Shown here: positions 7,517 through 15,220 of the stretch, in pieces | How the letters are laid out: the number at the start of each line of letters is the position of its first letter | How positions within the stretch are numbered: position 1 is the stretch's first letter | Origin: an uncultured Bacilli bacterium | Lineage (GTDB): Bacteria > Bacillota_I > Bacilli_A > RF39 > UBA660 | Assembly: GCA_934130405.1 (NCBI GenBank) | Contig: CAKOXX010000010.1 | Span: 1 to 47,547, forward strand | Direction of reading: 5' to 3' | Length of the DNA: 47,547 nt | Translations under genes and position numbers: made by a program | Notes under the pieces: model-generated | Told to the model about the DNA's origin: nothing | Database searches by the model: none | What the model saw: the letters and a program-made list of their open reading frames with translations, nothing else

Positions 7517-8440
7517 ATGGAAAAGTCTAAGCTTAGAAATATAGTGGTTATCGTTTTTCTGGCATTAGTATTAATCATTTCTATTTCCTTAGTAATTAGT
7601 AAAAAGAATGATTCTAAAGAAAACAATATAACAGTGACGATTAGTGCTGTGAAGAAAAATTATCTTTTAGGAGAAAGTAATAATGAAAGTTATATCATTA
7701 CTAATTATAAGGGTGATTATAAAGAAAATGATAAAGTGAAGTTTACTTATAAACTAAAAGATAAGAAAACTAAAGATGGGGTAGTAAGTATTGCTATTTC
7801 TGATGAAGATTTAGTACTAACAACTAGTTCTAAGAATAATACTAAAGTAGAAGAGCAAGAGAGGGAAACATCTACTTCTTTAGAAACTGAGAATGATAAA
7901 GCAAGTTCTACTAATCCAAGTCAAGAGGAAATATCAACTACTGAAACAGTCCAAACAGTAGGAAATTCTAGTCAAACTAGCACCGATAGTGAAGTTTTAA
8001 CATATGTAAATAATATGAAAAATAATAATCAAGAGACTTTGAAAGAAAGCTTTATTACTATTGTTGATTTTATCTTTTATAATGGTCAAATTAAAGGACA
8101 TACTTTTAGCGAATTATCTGCTAGTGCTAAGTTGAAAGTTTTGGAAACAGCTCTTTATTTAGATACGAAGATTAATAAATATTTCCCTAATTATAAAGAA
8201 GAAATAAGTAGTAAGACCGGTAGAACTTATAATACAGTCAAGAGTAAAGTGGTAAGTAGCTATTTAAATATTACTTCTTCTATTTGTACAAAAGATGCTA
8301 CTACTTGTGAACTTGCTAAAGAAGACTTTCAAACTATGAAAAAGAACTTTGGACTTACTTGGTCTTTAATCAAAGAAATAGCAATGGACTCTAAAAATAA
8401 CATTAAAAACTGGTATGAGATATGGAGTGGAAAAAAGTAA
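7517..8440 (+). CDS. Membrane-anchored extracellular protein, function unknown
   Basis: A 307-aa protein. Residues 7-29 form one membrane helix; a beta-rich segment (to about residue 95) with the look of a small OB/SH3 fold follows, then a Ser/Thr/Glu-rich linker (about residues 95-155) typical of wall-spanning spacers, then a helical C-terminal domain with two Cys (SICTKDATTCELAK) that may form a disulfide. ATGs at 7457 and 7493 are in frame, but AGAGGGGAG precedes ATG 7517 and a -10 lies between, so 7517 is preferred. It is followed by the bactofilin-like gene 50 bases on, which may be co-transcribed. I do not recognise the family. Confidence 0.6.
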   Translation: MEKSKLRNIVVIVFLALVLIISISLVISKKNDSKENNITVTISAVKKNYLLGESNNESYIITNYKGDYKENDKVKFTYKLKDKKTKDGVVSIAISDEDLVLTTSSKNNTKVEEQERETSTSLETENDKASSTNPSQEEISTTETVQTVGNSSQTSTDSEVLTYVNNMKNNNQETLKESFITIVDFIFYNGQIKGHTFSELSASAKLKVLETALYLDTKINKYFPNYKEEISSKTGRTYNTVKSKVVSSYLNITSSICTKDATTCELAKEDFQTMKKNFGLTWSLIKEIAMDSKNNIKNWYEIWSGKK

Positions 8441-8490
8441 TTTCTTTTTTCTAATTCTTATGGTATTCTTTTGATAGGAGGAAACATTTA

Positions 8491-9597
8491 ATGAAAAACT
8501 TAAAAAAAGTACTACTTATACTTATAGTAAGTTGTTCTTTATTATTTAGTAATGTCTATATTGTTAATGCTGAGGTTGAAGGTAAGGTTGATAATACAAA
8601 TTACTTAAATATTGAAAATGAAAATAGTAATAAGGTTGTAAATCACAGTCTTTTTACCGCCGGAGATGATATTTCTACTGATAGTAATATTAAAGGTATA
8701 AACTTTGCAGCGGGAAATACTTTAGATATAAAAGGAAGTTCTGAGTATGGTTTGATTGCTGGAAATGAGATTAACTTTAAAGGTTTAGTGACACGAGATT
8801 TATTTCTAGCTGGAAATACAATTAAAGTTTCAGAAACAGCTAATATTGCAAGAGATGTTTATATTGCTGGAAATAACATAACTGTAAATGCTGATGTTGC
8901 TGGAAATCTTTTCTTAGCTGGAAATAAAGTTGTTATTAATTCTAAAAATATTACTGGAAATGTCAAAGTGCTAGCAAGTACTCTTGAAATAGCTGATGCT
9001 ACAGAAATTAAAGGTACCTTATTATACAACCAGGATGCTACCTATCAAGCTAGTAAAGCTATTATAAATAAGGTTGAAACTTATCAGAGGGAACAGCGTG
9101 ATGAAGTAAGCATCAGTTCTAGAAAAATAGCTTCTCTTTTAATCGGAATAGTAACTAGCTTTCTCATTGCTTTGATGTTATATTATATTTTACCAGGTAT
9201 CTTTATTCAGTTAGATAAAGCTGCTGAAGAGTCTAAAATGTTAAATACAATGGGAACTGGATTTGTTTATCTTCTAGCAGTTCCTGTAATTTCCTTAGTA
9301 TCAATGGCGACAATAATTGGTTTACCATTAGGAATAGTGCTATTATTATTCTATGTAATAACAATATACTTATCAAGATTAATATCTGCTATTTACTTTG
9401 GTAAGTTAATGGCTAAAAGAGTATTTCATATCGATAACATTCATCTAGAAATGTTAATTGGTGTCTTAAGTATTAAAATTATTAGTATGATACCTTATAT
9501 CGGACCAATTTATTTATTTGTTATGATTATTTTAGGTTTAGGACTAATGTATAATATGTATAAAAAGCTTAGAATAAAGACCGGAAAAACTAAATAA
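8491..9597 (+). CDS. Bactofilin-like beta-helix protein with C-terminal membrane helices
   Basis: A 368-aa protein with a signal peptide (cleavage near VNAEV, residue 28). About residues 50-185 form a right-handed beta-solenoid, with five or more turns carrying AGN (FAAGNTLDI, IAGNEINF, LAGNTIKV, IAGNNITV, LAGNKVVI) like polymer-forming bactofilins. After a charged linker come three or four membrane helices. Classical bactofilins are cytoplasmic and lack these parts; the exported, membrane-tethered form is a common 'polymer-forming cytoskeletal' family in Firmicutes. A structural role at the cell surface is likely. The ribosome site TAGGAGG is strong. Confidence 0.75.
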   Translation: MKNLKKVLLILIVSCSLLFSNVYIVNAEVEGKVDNTNYLNIENENSNKVVNHSLFTAGDDISTDSNIKGINFAAGNTLDIKGSSEYGLIAGNEINFKGLVTRDLFLAGNTIKVSETANIARDVYIAGNNITVNADVAGNLFLAGNKVVINSKNITGNVKVLASTLEIADATEIKGTLLYNQDATYQASKAIINKVETYQREQRDEVSISSRKIASLLIGIVTSFLIALMLYYILPGIFIQLDKAAEESKMLNTMGTGFVYLLAVPVISLVSMATIIGLPLGIVLLLFYVITIYLSRLISAIYFGKLMAKRVFHIDNIHLEMLIGVLSIKIISMIPYIGPIYLFVMIILGLGLMYNMYKKLRIKTGKTK

Positions 9598-9628
9598 AAT
9601 ATAAATTTGTGTAAAGAAATAAAAATGG

Positions 9629-9659
9629 TTGACAATTACTAGTAGTAATATGTTATAAT
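9629..9659 (+). promoter_or_regulatory. Promoter of the candidate small RNA
   Basis: TTGACA (9629-9634), a 19-nt spacer and TATAAT (9654-9659), with TG upstream of the -10 (TGtTATAAT extended -10). The spacer is long, but both boxes are perfect. Confidence 0.65.
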
Positions 9660-9665
9660 TAATCT

Positions 9666-9720
9666 ACTTAGAAGAGCGCTAGTAAAGGCTTAATAATTGA
9701 GTTTTTTGCGCTCTTTTTTT
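9666..9720 (+). ncRNA. Candidate 55-nt small RNA or attenuated leader
   Basis: The transcript would start about 7 bases after the -10 and end in a strong terminator: AAGAGCGC (9672-9679) pairs with GCGCTCTT (9708-9715), then seven T. The inner 28 nt are unpaired. No reading frame fits. It is either a stand-alone small RNA or an attenuator for the gene at 9821. No known RNA family is recognised. Confidence 0.5.
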
Positions 9721-9820
9721 GTCGCCTACTAATATTAATATATATTAAGAAGTAAGTGAAAGTGTAAAGAAAAATAAAAAAGTGTCAAGTGAACAATGAA
9801 TAAAAGAAAGGAAAGTAAAA

Positions 9821-10465
9821 ATGAAAATATTAATTATTATTGCAGTGGTAAGTTTAGTTAGTTTCTTAATGAGAAAAACTTACGTTTATTTAAGAGGAGG
9901 TTATTGTGACTATATCGCAATGCACGAAATATCAAGTTTAAATCTAAAATATTATAGGGTATTAAGGGATGTTGTCTTTAAAGTAGATGGAAAGACTCAT
10001 AAAATAGATTATATGGCATTATCTAAATATGGTATTTTTGTGATGAAAGTACATAACTTTGGTGGGGTAGTAACTGGGAAAGAAGATGATGAGTTTTGGA
10101 TAGAACAGAATAAATTCTTTAAGAAAAAAAGAGTTAATCCGATTAAAGCAAATAAAGAAGAAATTAAGGCTTTAGCAAAATATTTACATATGAGTGAAGA
10201 TAATTTCTTCTCCTTTATCTGTCTACCTAGTCAGTGTAAGATAAATACGACTAATTATAAGTCATTAGTAGGGGACCCAGATTCAATTACTTATAAGATA
10301 GTAAAATATAAAGACGAAATTGTTAGGGAAGATGTTTTGAAATTGTATAACAAACTTAATAAATTAGTTACAACAAAAAAGAATTTCTTCAAAGAAAATT
10401 TTTTAGATAGTATTTATTTTGAACTAAACTTATATCATAATTTTGGTGGCTACTTTAAAATATAG
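9821..10465 (+). CDS. NERD-like (nuclease-related) membrane-anchored protein, catalytic motif altered
   Basis: A 214-aa protein with an N-terminal membrane helix (residues 2-16). The NERD core is then seen: LRDVVFKVDGKTHKIDYMAL, then YGIFVMKVHNFGGVVTG. In active NERD domains the second strand reads about F-V-I-E-T-K, with Glu and Lys in the restriction-endonuclease active site; here the aligned residues are M-K-V-H, so Glu is Lys and Lys is His. Asp of the I-D-Y strand remains. It may therefore be a non-catalytic nucleic-acid or envelope protein. The C-terminal 90 residues are not recognised. The gene follows the candidate small RNA by 100 bases and has its own terminator. Confidence 0.65.
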   Translation: MKILIIIAVVSLVSFLMRKTYVYLRGGYCDYIAMHEISSLNLKYYRVLRDVVFKVDGKTHKIDYMALSKYGIFVMKVHNFGGVVTGKEDDEFWIEQNKFFKKKRVNPIKANKEEIKALAKYLHMSEDNFFSFICLPSQCKINTTNYKSLVGDPDSITYKIVKYKDEIVREDVLKLYNKLNKLVTTKKNFFKENFLDSIYFELNLYHNFGGYFKI

Positions 10466-10473
10466 TTGAAATT

Positions 10474-10508
10474 AACAAGAAAGGACTAGTTAACTTTCTT
10501 GTTTTTTT
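10474..10508 (+). terminator. Terminator after the NERD-like gene
   Basis: AACAAGAAAG (10474-10483) pairs with CTTTCTTGTT (10494-10503), followed by a T-tract ending at 10508. Confidence 0.85.
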
Positions 10509-10537
10509 GGTAATTTTTAGAAAGTGAAAATATGATA

Positions 10538-10565
10538 TTGACGAACAAAATTTCTATGTTATAAT
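10538..10565 (+). promoter_or_regulatory. Promoter with TTGACGAACA box (copy 1)
   Basis: TTGACG, 16-nt spacer, TATAAT. It resembles the promoter at 20780-20807, sharing TTGACGAACA, TTCTAT and TTATAATAG. It lies 95 bases upstream of the csoR promoter, so it would give a second, longer csoR transcript. Confidence 0.55.
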
Positions 10566-10634
10566 AGTGGACGTAAAACGAGAAAAAATAGTAGTCATTA
10601 AAACAAAATTAGAAAAATTTAGATTATTTTTCTG

Positions 10635-10663
10635 TTGACAGATATACCCCCTACCCCTATAAT
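10635..10663 (+). promoter_or_regulatory. csoR promoter with embedded CsoR operator
   Basis: TTGACA (10635-10640), a 17-nt spacer and TATAAT (10658-10663) make a near-perfect promoter. The spacer holds ATACCCCCTACCCCTAT (10644-10660), a C-rich block that stands out in AT-rich DNA and matches the GC-rich TACCC/CCCC core of CsoR operators. CsoR bound here would cover the -10 and be released by Cu(I). The operator call rests on composition, position and the neighbouring gene. Confidence 0.75.
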
Positions 10664-10688
10664 TAGATAAGAAAGAAGGTGCTACAAT

Positions 10689-10991
10689 ATGAAAGTGAAT
10701 TGTCAGGAATGTACAAGAACCAAACATCGAACAGAAGATGAAAAGAAAAAACTAATCAGACGACTTAATATTATCTCTGGGCAGATAGGAGGTCTTAAGC
10801 AAATGATAGAAACTGATAGATATTGTGATGAAGTCTTAATTCAAATATCATCAGTTAATAAAGCATTAAAAAGTCTTGGTAACGAAATATTGAAGAATCA
10901 CTTAGAAACGTGTGTAGTAAAAGACTTAAAAGATGATAAGTTAGAAGTAATTGATGACGTTATTGATTTATTTGGAAGGATTAATTCTTAA
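10689..10991 (+). CDS. csoR: Copper-sensing repressor CsoR
   Basis: A 100-aa all-helical DUF156-family repressor. The copper-binding triad is intact: Cys46 (in DRYCDEVLIQ), His71 and Cys75 (in NHLETCVV). Helix 1 (RRLNIISGQIGGLKQMI) is the family signature. The N-terminal tail has an extra Cys pair (C5, C8). Apo-CsoR binds the operator; Cu(I) releases it, inducing the genes downstream. It is the first gene of a compact operon: its TAA overlaps the next ATG by one base. The ribosome site GAAAGAAGGTG is good. Confidence 0.93.
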   Translation: MKVNCQECTRTKHRTEDEKKKLIRRLNIISGQIGGLKQMIETDRYCDEVLIQISSVNKALKSLGNEILKNHLETCVVKDLKDDKLEVIDDVIDLFGRINS

Positions 10992-12289
10992 TGAAAGTTT
11001 ATGTCAAAATTGAAGGAATAAGTTGTAGTCATTGTTTAGATACGATTGAAACTAATTTACTAAGAGAAAAAAATATTATCAAAGTTGAATTTCAAAAGAA
11101 TATTGCTATTATTGAGTATGTTGGAAAGCTTGAAAAGAAGAAAATTATTAAACTAATAAATTCTTTGGGTTATCTTACACAAGAGAGTTATATAAGTGAT
11201 GATATAAGTTTATTATCTGATAAAGTAAAACCAGTAGAAATAATTATCATTTTATTAATAATAATTCTTGTTTTTTACTTATTAAATAAAATAATTGGTT
11301 TTAATATATTCAACGTTATTCCAACTATTGATGAAAATATTACTTATGGAATGCTTTTTGTGACTGGTTTGTTAACTAGTATTCATTGTGTAAGTATGTG
11401 TGGTGCTATAAATTTATTAACAGTAATTAATAAAACAACTAAACGAAGTTATAAAAAACCAATTCTTTATAATTTAGGAAGACTTATTTCTTATACTGCT
11501 TTAGGAGGAATAGTCGGCTTAATCGGTAGAGTTTTAACTGTCAATAAAACAGTAACTGGTATTATTATTTTACTAGCAGCTATTGTAATGTTTCTAATGG
11601 CTCTTGCTATGCTTGGGTTAATACCTTTAAAGAAACTAAAACTAATTCGCCATAAAACAGTCACTGCTAATCCTTTAATAATTGGTCTTTTGAATGGTCT
11701 AATGCCTTGTGGACCTTTACAAGCAATGCAGGTTTATGCTTTGTCAACAGGAAGTCCCATCAAAGGTGCTATTTCAATGTTTCTTTTTTGTCTAGGAACA
11801 ATACCACTTATGCTTGGAACTGGTTTATTTCTAAATAAGTTGACAGGTAAATGGAAAATAATTGTTAATAAAATTGCTACTTGTCTAATTCTTATTTTAT
11901 CAGTGGTGATGCTTAATCAAGCCTTACTTTATCTAAATATAGATCTTTTTAAAAATAATGATGACAGTACTTATCAAAAAGCTATACTAAAAGAAACTTA
12001 TCAAGAAGTAAAAATTAATGTTTCTTATGGAAATTATCAAGATATTATTATTCAAAAAGATATACCCGTGAAACTAATAATTCACGTTGATGAAGATAAA
12101 CTAACTGGCTGTAATAATGAGATATATCTAGCTAAATATAAGATAAAGAAAAAACTGAAAGTAGGGGATAACATTATTGAATTTACTCCTACCAAGGAAG
12201 AAACACTAACTTATACTTGTTATATGAATATGATTAAAAATAATATTAAAGTTATCGATAATAAAAAATATTTTGAAAGGAAAAGTTGA
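10991..12289 (+). CDS. HMA / DsbD-like (UreH) membrane / cupredoxin fusion, copper handling
   Basis: A 432-aa, three-part protein. Residues 1-70 are an HMA metal-binding domain (GISCSHC, Cys-x-x-Cys). Residues 80-320 are membrane helices of the DsbD_2/UreH-like type, with the paired motifs TGLLTSIHCVSMCGAINL and NGLMPCGPLQAMQVYAL, whose Cys and Met residues probably handle copper or thiols. Residues 335-430 form a cupredoxin-like domain ending TCYMNMIKNNIKV, the Cys-x-Met-x-Met loop of the family. The domain order suggests copper moves from the cytosol across the membrane to an extracellular site. It overlaps csoR by one base and ends one base before copA. Direction of transport is inference. 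Confidence 0.85.
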   Translation: MKVYVKIEGISCSHCLDTIETNLLREKNIIKVEFQKNIAIIEYVGKLEKKKIIKLINSLGYLTQESYISDDISLLSDKVKPVEIIIILLIIILVFYLLNKIIGFNIFNVIPTIDENITYGMLFVTGLLTSIHCVSMCGAINLLTVINKTTKRSYKKPILYNLGRLISYTALGGIVGLIGRVLTVNKTVTGIIILLAAIVMFLMALAMLGLIPLKKLKLIRHKTVTANPLIIGLLNGLMPCGPLQAMQVYALSTGSPIKGAISMFLFCLGTIPLMLGTGLFLNKLTGKWKIIVNKIATCLILILSVVMLNQALLYLNIDLFKNNDDSTYQKAILKETYQEVKINVSYGNYQDIIIQKDIPVKLIIHVDEDKLTGCNNEIYLAKYKIKKKLKVGDNIIEFTPTKEETLTYTCYMNMIKNNIKVIDNKKYFERKS

Positions 12290-12290
12290 T

Positions 12291-14483
12291 ATGAATGTAA
12301 TTTTAAGTGTAGAGGGAATGAGTTGCAGTGCTTGTTCGTCAAGTTTAGAAAAATATTTAAAAAAACAAAAAGGCGTAGTTGATGCTTCTGTTAACCTTGT
12401 CTTAGCAACCGCTAATATTACTTATAGTGAAGAACTGACAATAACTGATTTAGAAAGATTTATTAAAGAAGCTGGTTATAAAAGTTTAGGTATCTATTCA
12501 CCAGATAATTCCTTTAAGGAACAAAAACTAGATAAGAAATTATTTATTACCTATACTATTTTAGCTATTTTAATATTATATATTTCCATGTCACATATGG
12601 TTGGATTACCAGTGATACCGTATCTTAATATGGAAAAGTATCCTTTAAATTATGCATTATCATTATTAATATTATCACTTCCTTTTCTATATTATGGTAA
12701 AGATATCTTAAAGAATGGTTACTTAAATCTTATCCATAAAGCACCTAATATGGACACCTTAGTAGCAATTGGTGTTTTATCAAGTTTTCTTTATAGTTTA
12801 GTTAGTACCATAATGATTATTAATGGTCACTCTTCTTATGTTGAAAATCTATATTATGAGTCATTTTGTATAGTAATTTATTTTGTTAAACTGGGAAGAT
12901 TTATTGATACTAAGAGTAAAGCTAAAACCAAAGAAGCGATTAAAGAATTAGTTCAAGTAACACCAGCAAAGGCGGTTTTAAAAACCAGTGAAGGTGAGAG
13001 GAAAGTTAATATAGATGAAGTTCAAAAACACGATATTTTAATTTGTAAACCAGGTGAAAAAGTAGCCGTTGATGGAAATATAATCAGTGGAAGTGCTTAT
13101 TTTGATGAAGCTTTTATTACCGGGGAAAGTAAATTAGTAAAAAAAGGAACAGGTGCTAGTGTTATAGCAGGAAGTATCAATACCAATGGTTATATTACTT
13201 ACGAAGCAATTAGAATTGGAAAAGACTCTACTATTTCCGAAATAGTTAGATTAGTAGTGGAAGCTACTAATACAAAACCAGCGATTGCTAAATTAGCCGA
13301 TAAAGTTAGTGCTATTTTTGTCCCAAGTATTATGGTAATTGCTTTACTAACTTTAATCTTTAACCTATTAACGAATAGTTTAGATATAGCTTTAACTAGA
13401 TTTGTTACCGTATTAGTAGTGGCTTGCCCTTGTTCGTTAGGACTTGCTACGCCGTTAGCAGTTATTGTTAGTGAAGGAATTTGTGCTAAGAATGGTCTTT
13501 TAATAAAAAATAGTGAGACTTTGGAAGAATTAAATAATATAGATACTATAGTTTTTGATAAAACTGGTACCCTTACTTATGGTAATTTACAAGTTGCGAA
13601 ACTATATAACTATAGTAGTTATGATAATAATCATCTATTAGAAATAGTAGGGAGTTTAGAAAGTAAATCAACTCATCCGATTGCTAAAGCTTTTCAAAAG
13701 AAAAATACTTTGGAAGTTAGTAAATTTAATAATATAGCAGGTCTTGGTATAAGTGGTAATATAAATGATAAGAGATATTATCTAGGAAATGCTAAGTTAG
13801 TTGATCAATTAATGATAGAAGACATTCATATTAATGATTATAATTCTCTAGTACAAGAAGGAAGTAGTATCATTTATGTTATGGAAGAGAAGAACATAAT
13901 AGCTCTAATAGGAGTTAAAGATACTTTAAGACATAATGCTAAAAATGTAATAAGAAAATTAAAAAAACAAGGTAAAAAGGTTGGAATGTTGACAGGTGAT
14001 AATCTACAAACAGCCAAAATTATTAGTAAAGACTTAGCTCTTGATGGCGTTAAAGCTTCACTTCTTCCTAAAGAGAAAACAGAAATTATTAAAAGAATGT
14101 TAGCAAGTGGTAAGAAAGTAATGATGGTCGGAGACGGTATAAACGATGCTCCAAGTCTTGCTACTTCTACCGTTGGAGTAGCAGTTGGTAGTGGAACAGA
14201 TATTGCTAATAAATCAAGTGATATTATTTTAATGAATGACAATTTAGAAAATATCCTTAATTTATTTACTATTAGTAAGAAGACAATCAAAAATATCAAG
14301 CAAAATCTTTTCTTTTCCTTCTTCTATAATATCTTAATGATACCAATCGCTATGGGATTATTTTCAAAATTTAATATTGTTATGAATCCAATGATAGCAG
14401 CTTTAGCAATGACTTTAAGTAGTTTGACAGTTGTCTTTAATGCCCTTCGTCTTAGAAGAATAAAATTAGAAAGGAATGAATAA
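12291..14483 (+). CDS. copA: Copper-exporting P1B-type ATPase CopA
   Basis: A 730-aa Cu(I) efflux ATPase. An N-terminal HMA domain (GMSCSAC) is followed by two extra helices, the actuator domain (ITGES), the CPC transport motif (Cys379-Pro-Cys381), the phosphorylation site DKTGT (Asp423), STHPIA with the nucleotide-binding His-Pro, and the hinge GDGINDAPSL. All catalytic parts are intact and the length is normal. An in-frame TTG at 12273 exists, but GAAAGGAAAAG lies upstream of ATG 12291. Co-transcribed with csoR and copZ-like genes, it should be induced by copper. Confidence 0.95.
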   Translation: MNVILSVEGMSCSACSSSLEKYLKKQKGVVDASVNLVLATANITYSEELTITDLERFIKEAGYKSLGIYSPDNSFKEQKLDKKLFITYTILAILILYISMSHMVGLPVIPYLNMEKYPLNYALSLLILSLPFLYYGKDILKNGYLNLIHKAPNMDTLVAIGVLSSFLYSLVSTIMIINGHSSYVENLYYESFCIVIYFVKLGRFIDTKSKAKTKEAIKELVQVTPAKAVLKTSEGERKVNIDEVQKHDILICKPGEKVAVDGNIISGSAYFDEAFITGESKLVKKGTGASVIAGSINTNGYITYEAIRIGKDSTISEIVRLVVEATNTKPAIAKLADKVSAIFVPSIMVIALLTLIFNLLTNSLDIALTRFVTVLVVACPCSLGLATPLAVIVSEGICAKNGLLIKNSETLEELNNIDTIVFDKTGTLTYGNLQVAKLYNYSSYDNNHLLEIVGSLESKSTHPIAKAFQKKNTLEVSKFNNIAGLGISGNINDKRYYLGNAKLVDQLMIEDIHINDYNSLVQEGSSIIYVMEEKNIIALIGVKDTLRHNAKNVIRKLKKQGKKVGMLTGDNLQTAKIISKDLALDGVKASLLPKEKTEIIKRMLASGKKVMMVGDGINDAPSLATSTVGVAVGSGTDIANKSSDIILMNDNLENILNLFTISKKTIKNIKQNLFFSFFYNILMIPIAMGLFSKFNIVMNPMIAALAMTLSSLTVVFNALRLRRIKLERNE

Positions 14484-14485
14484 AA

Positions 14486-14710
14486 ATGTTTAATAAAAAA
14501 ATAAAAACTATAATTAAAGTAGAAGGAATGAGTTGTAACCATTGTGCTAATAAGGTTATCACTTCCTTAGAAGAATTAGAAGAAATTTCTAAAGTAAAAG
14601 TTGATTTAAAAAGCAAAGAAGTAACAATTCTTAGTAAAGAAGCTTTAGATTTAGAAAGAATAAAAGAAAAAATTAATGCTTTAGATTATAAATATATGGG
14701 AGTAAAATAG
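14486..14710 (+). CDS. CopZ-like HMA copper chaperone
   Basis: A 74-aa single HMA domain with the metal site GMSCNHC. It would carry Cu(I) in the cytosol to CopA and CsoR. It begins two bases after copA and ends directly against the next ATG, so it is translated as part of the operon. The N-terminus is slightly longer than classical CopZ (68-69 residues) owing to a Lys-rich start. Confidence 0.9.
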   Translation: MFNKKIKTIIKVEGMSCNHCANKVITSLEELEEISKVKVDLKSKEVTILSKEALDLERIKEKINALDYKYMGVK

Positions 14711-15211
14711 ATGAAGAAGGTTGGTTATTTAGTATTACTATTACTTGTGATATTAACAGTTAGTGGATGTGGTAATAAAGAAGTAAAAAAAGAAAAACAG
14801 GAAAAAAACAAATATATAACAGTAACAGCTGATGAAGATGATAACATCACCTTAGATACAACCAAGATAACTAAAACCGCAACTTTTATTAACTATGATG
14901 ATGACGGCGTAATCATTCAGTTCATCCTAGTTAGAGGAACGGATGGCAAGGTTAGAATAGCTCTTAATACTTGTCAAGTTTGTAATCCTTCTCCTAAAGC
15001 TTATTTTGTTCAAAAAGGTGATTACTTAGAGTGTCAAAACTGTGGAACAAAATTCCATATAAATAAAATTGGTATCGAAAAGGGTGGTTGTAATCCTACA
15101 CCTGTTGAGGAAAAAGAAGAAAAGGATGATAAAATCATCATTAATAAAAGGTATATAGATAGCTTCAAAACAAAATTCAAAAATTTGAAAGAAAAAACAA
15201 GTGAAGATTAG
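14711..15211 (+). CDS. DUF2318 (FtrD-like) lipoprotein
   Basis: A 166-aa lipoprotein. The signal peptide ends VSGCG, a lipobox giving lipid attachment at Cys20. The mature part has FINYDDDGVIIQFILVRGTDGKVRIALNTC, then CQVC, CQNCGTKF and GGCNP, the metal/Fe-S-like Cys set of DUF2318. This domain is known from FtrD-type components that accompany iron or copper membrane transfer. Here it ends a copper operon, so an extracellular copper or redox partner of the DsbD-like/cupredoxin fusion is likely. The C-terminal 40 residues are a charged tail. It starts directly after the copZ-like stop codon. Confidence 0.8.
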   Translation: MKKVGYLVLLLLVILTVSGCGNKEVKKEKQEKNKYITVTADEDDNITLDTTKITKTATFINYDDDGVIIQFILVRGTDGKVRIALNTCQVCNPSPKAYFVQKGDYLECQNCGTKFHINKIGIEKGGCNPTPVEEKEEKDDKIIINKRYIDSFKTKFKNLKEKTSED

Positions 15212-15220
15212 AGGTTAATT

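Noticed and set aside
10613..10635. AGAAAAAT/ATTTTTCT inverted repeat as a terminator before csoR
   Set aside because: The stem is nearly all A-T and is not followed by a T-tract, so it is probably chance in AT-rich DNA.
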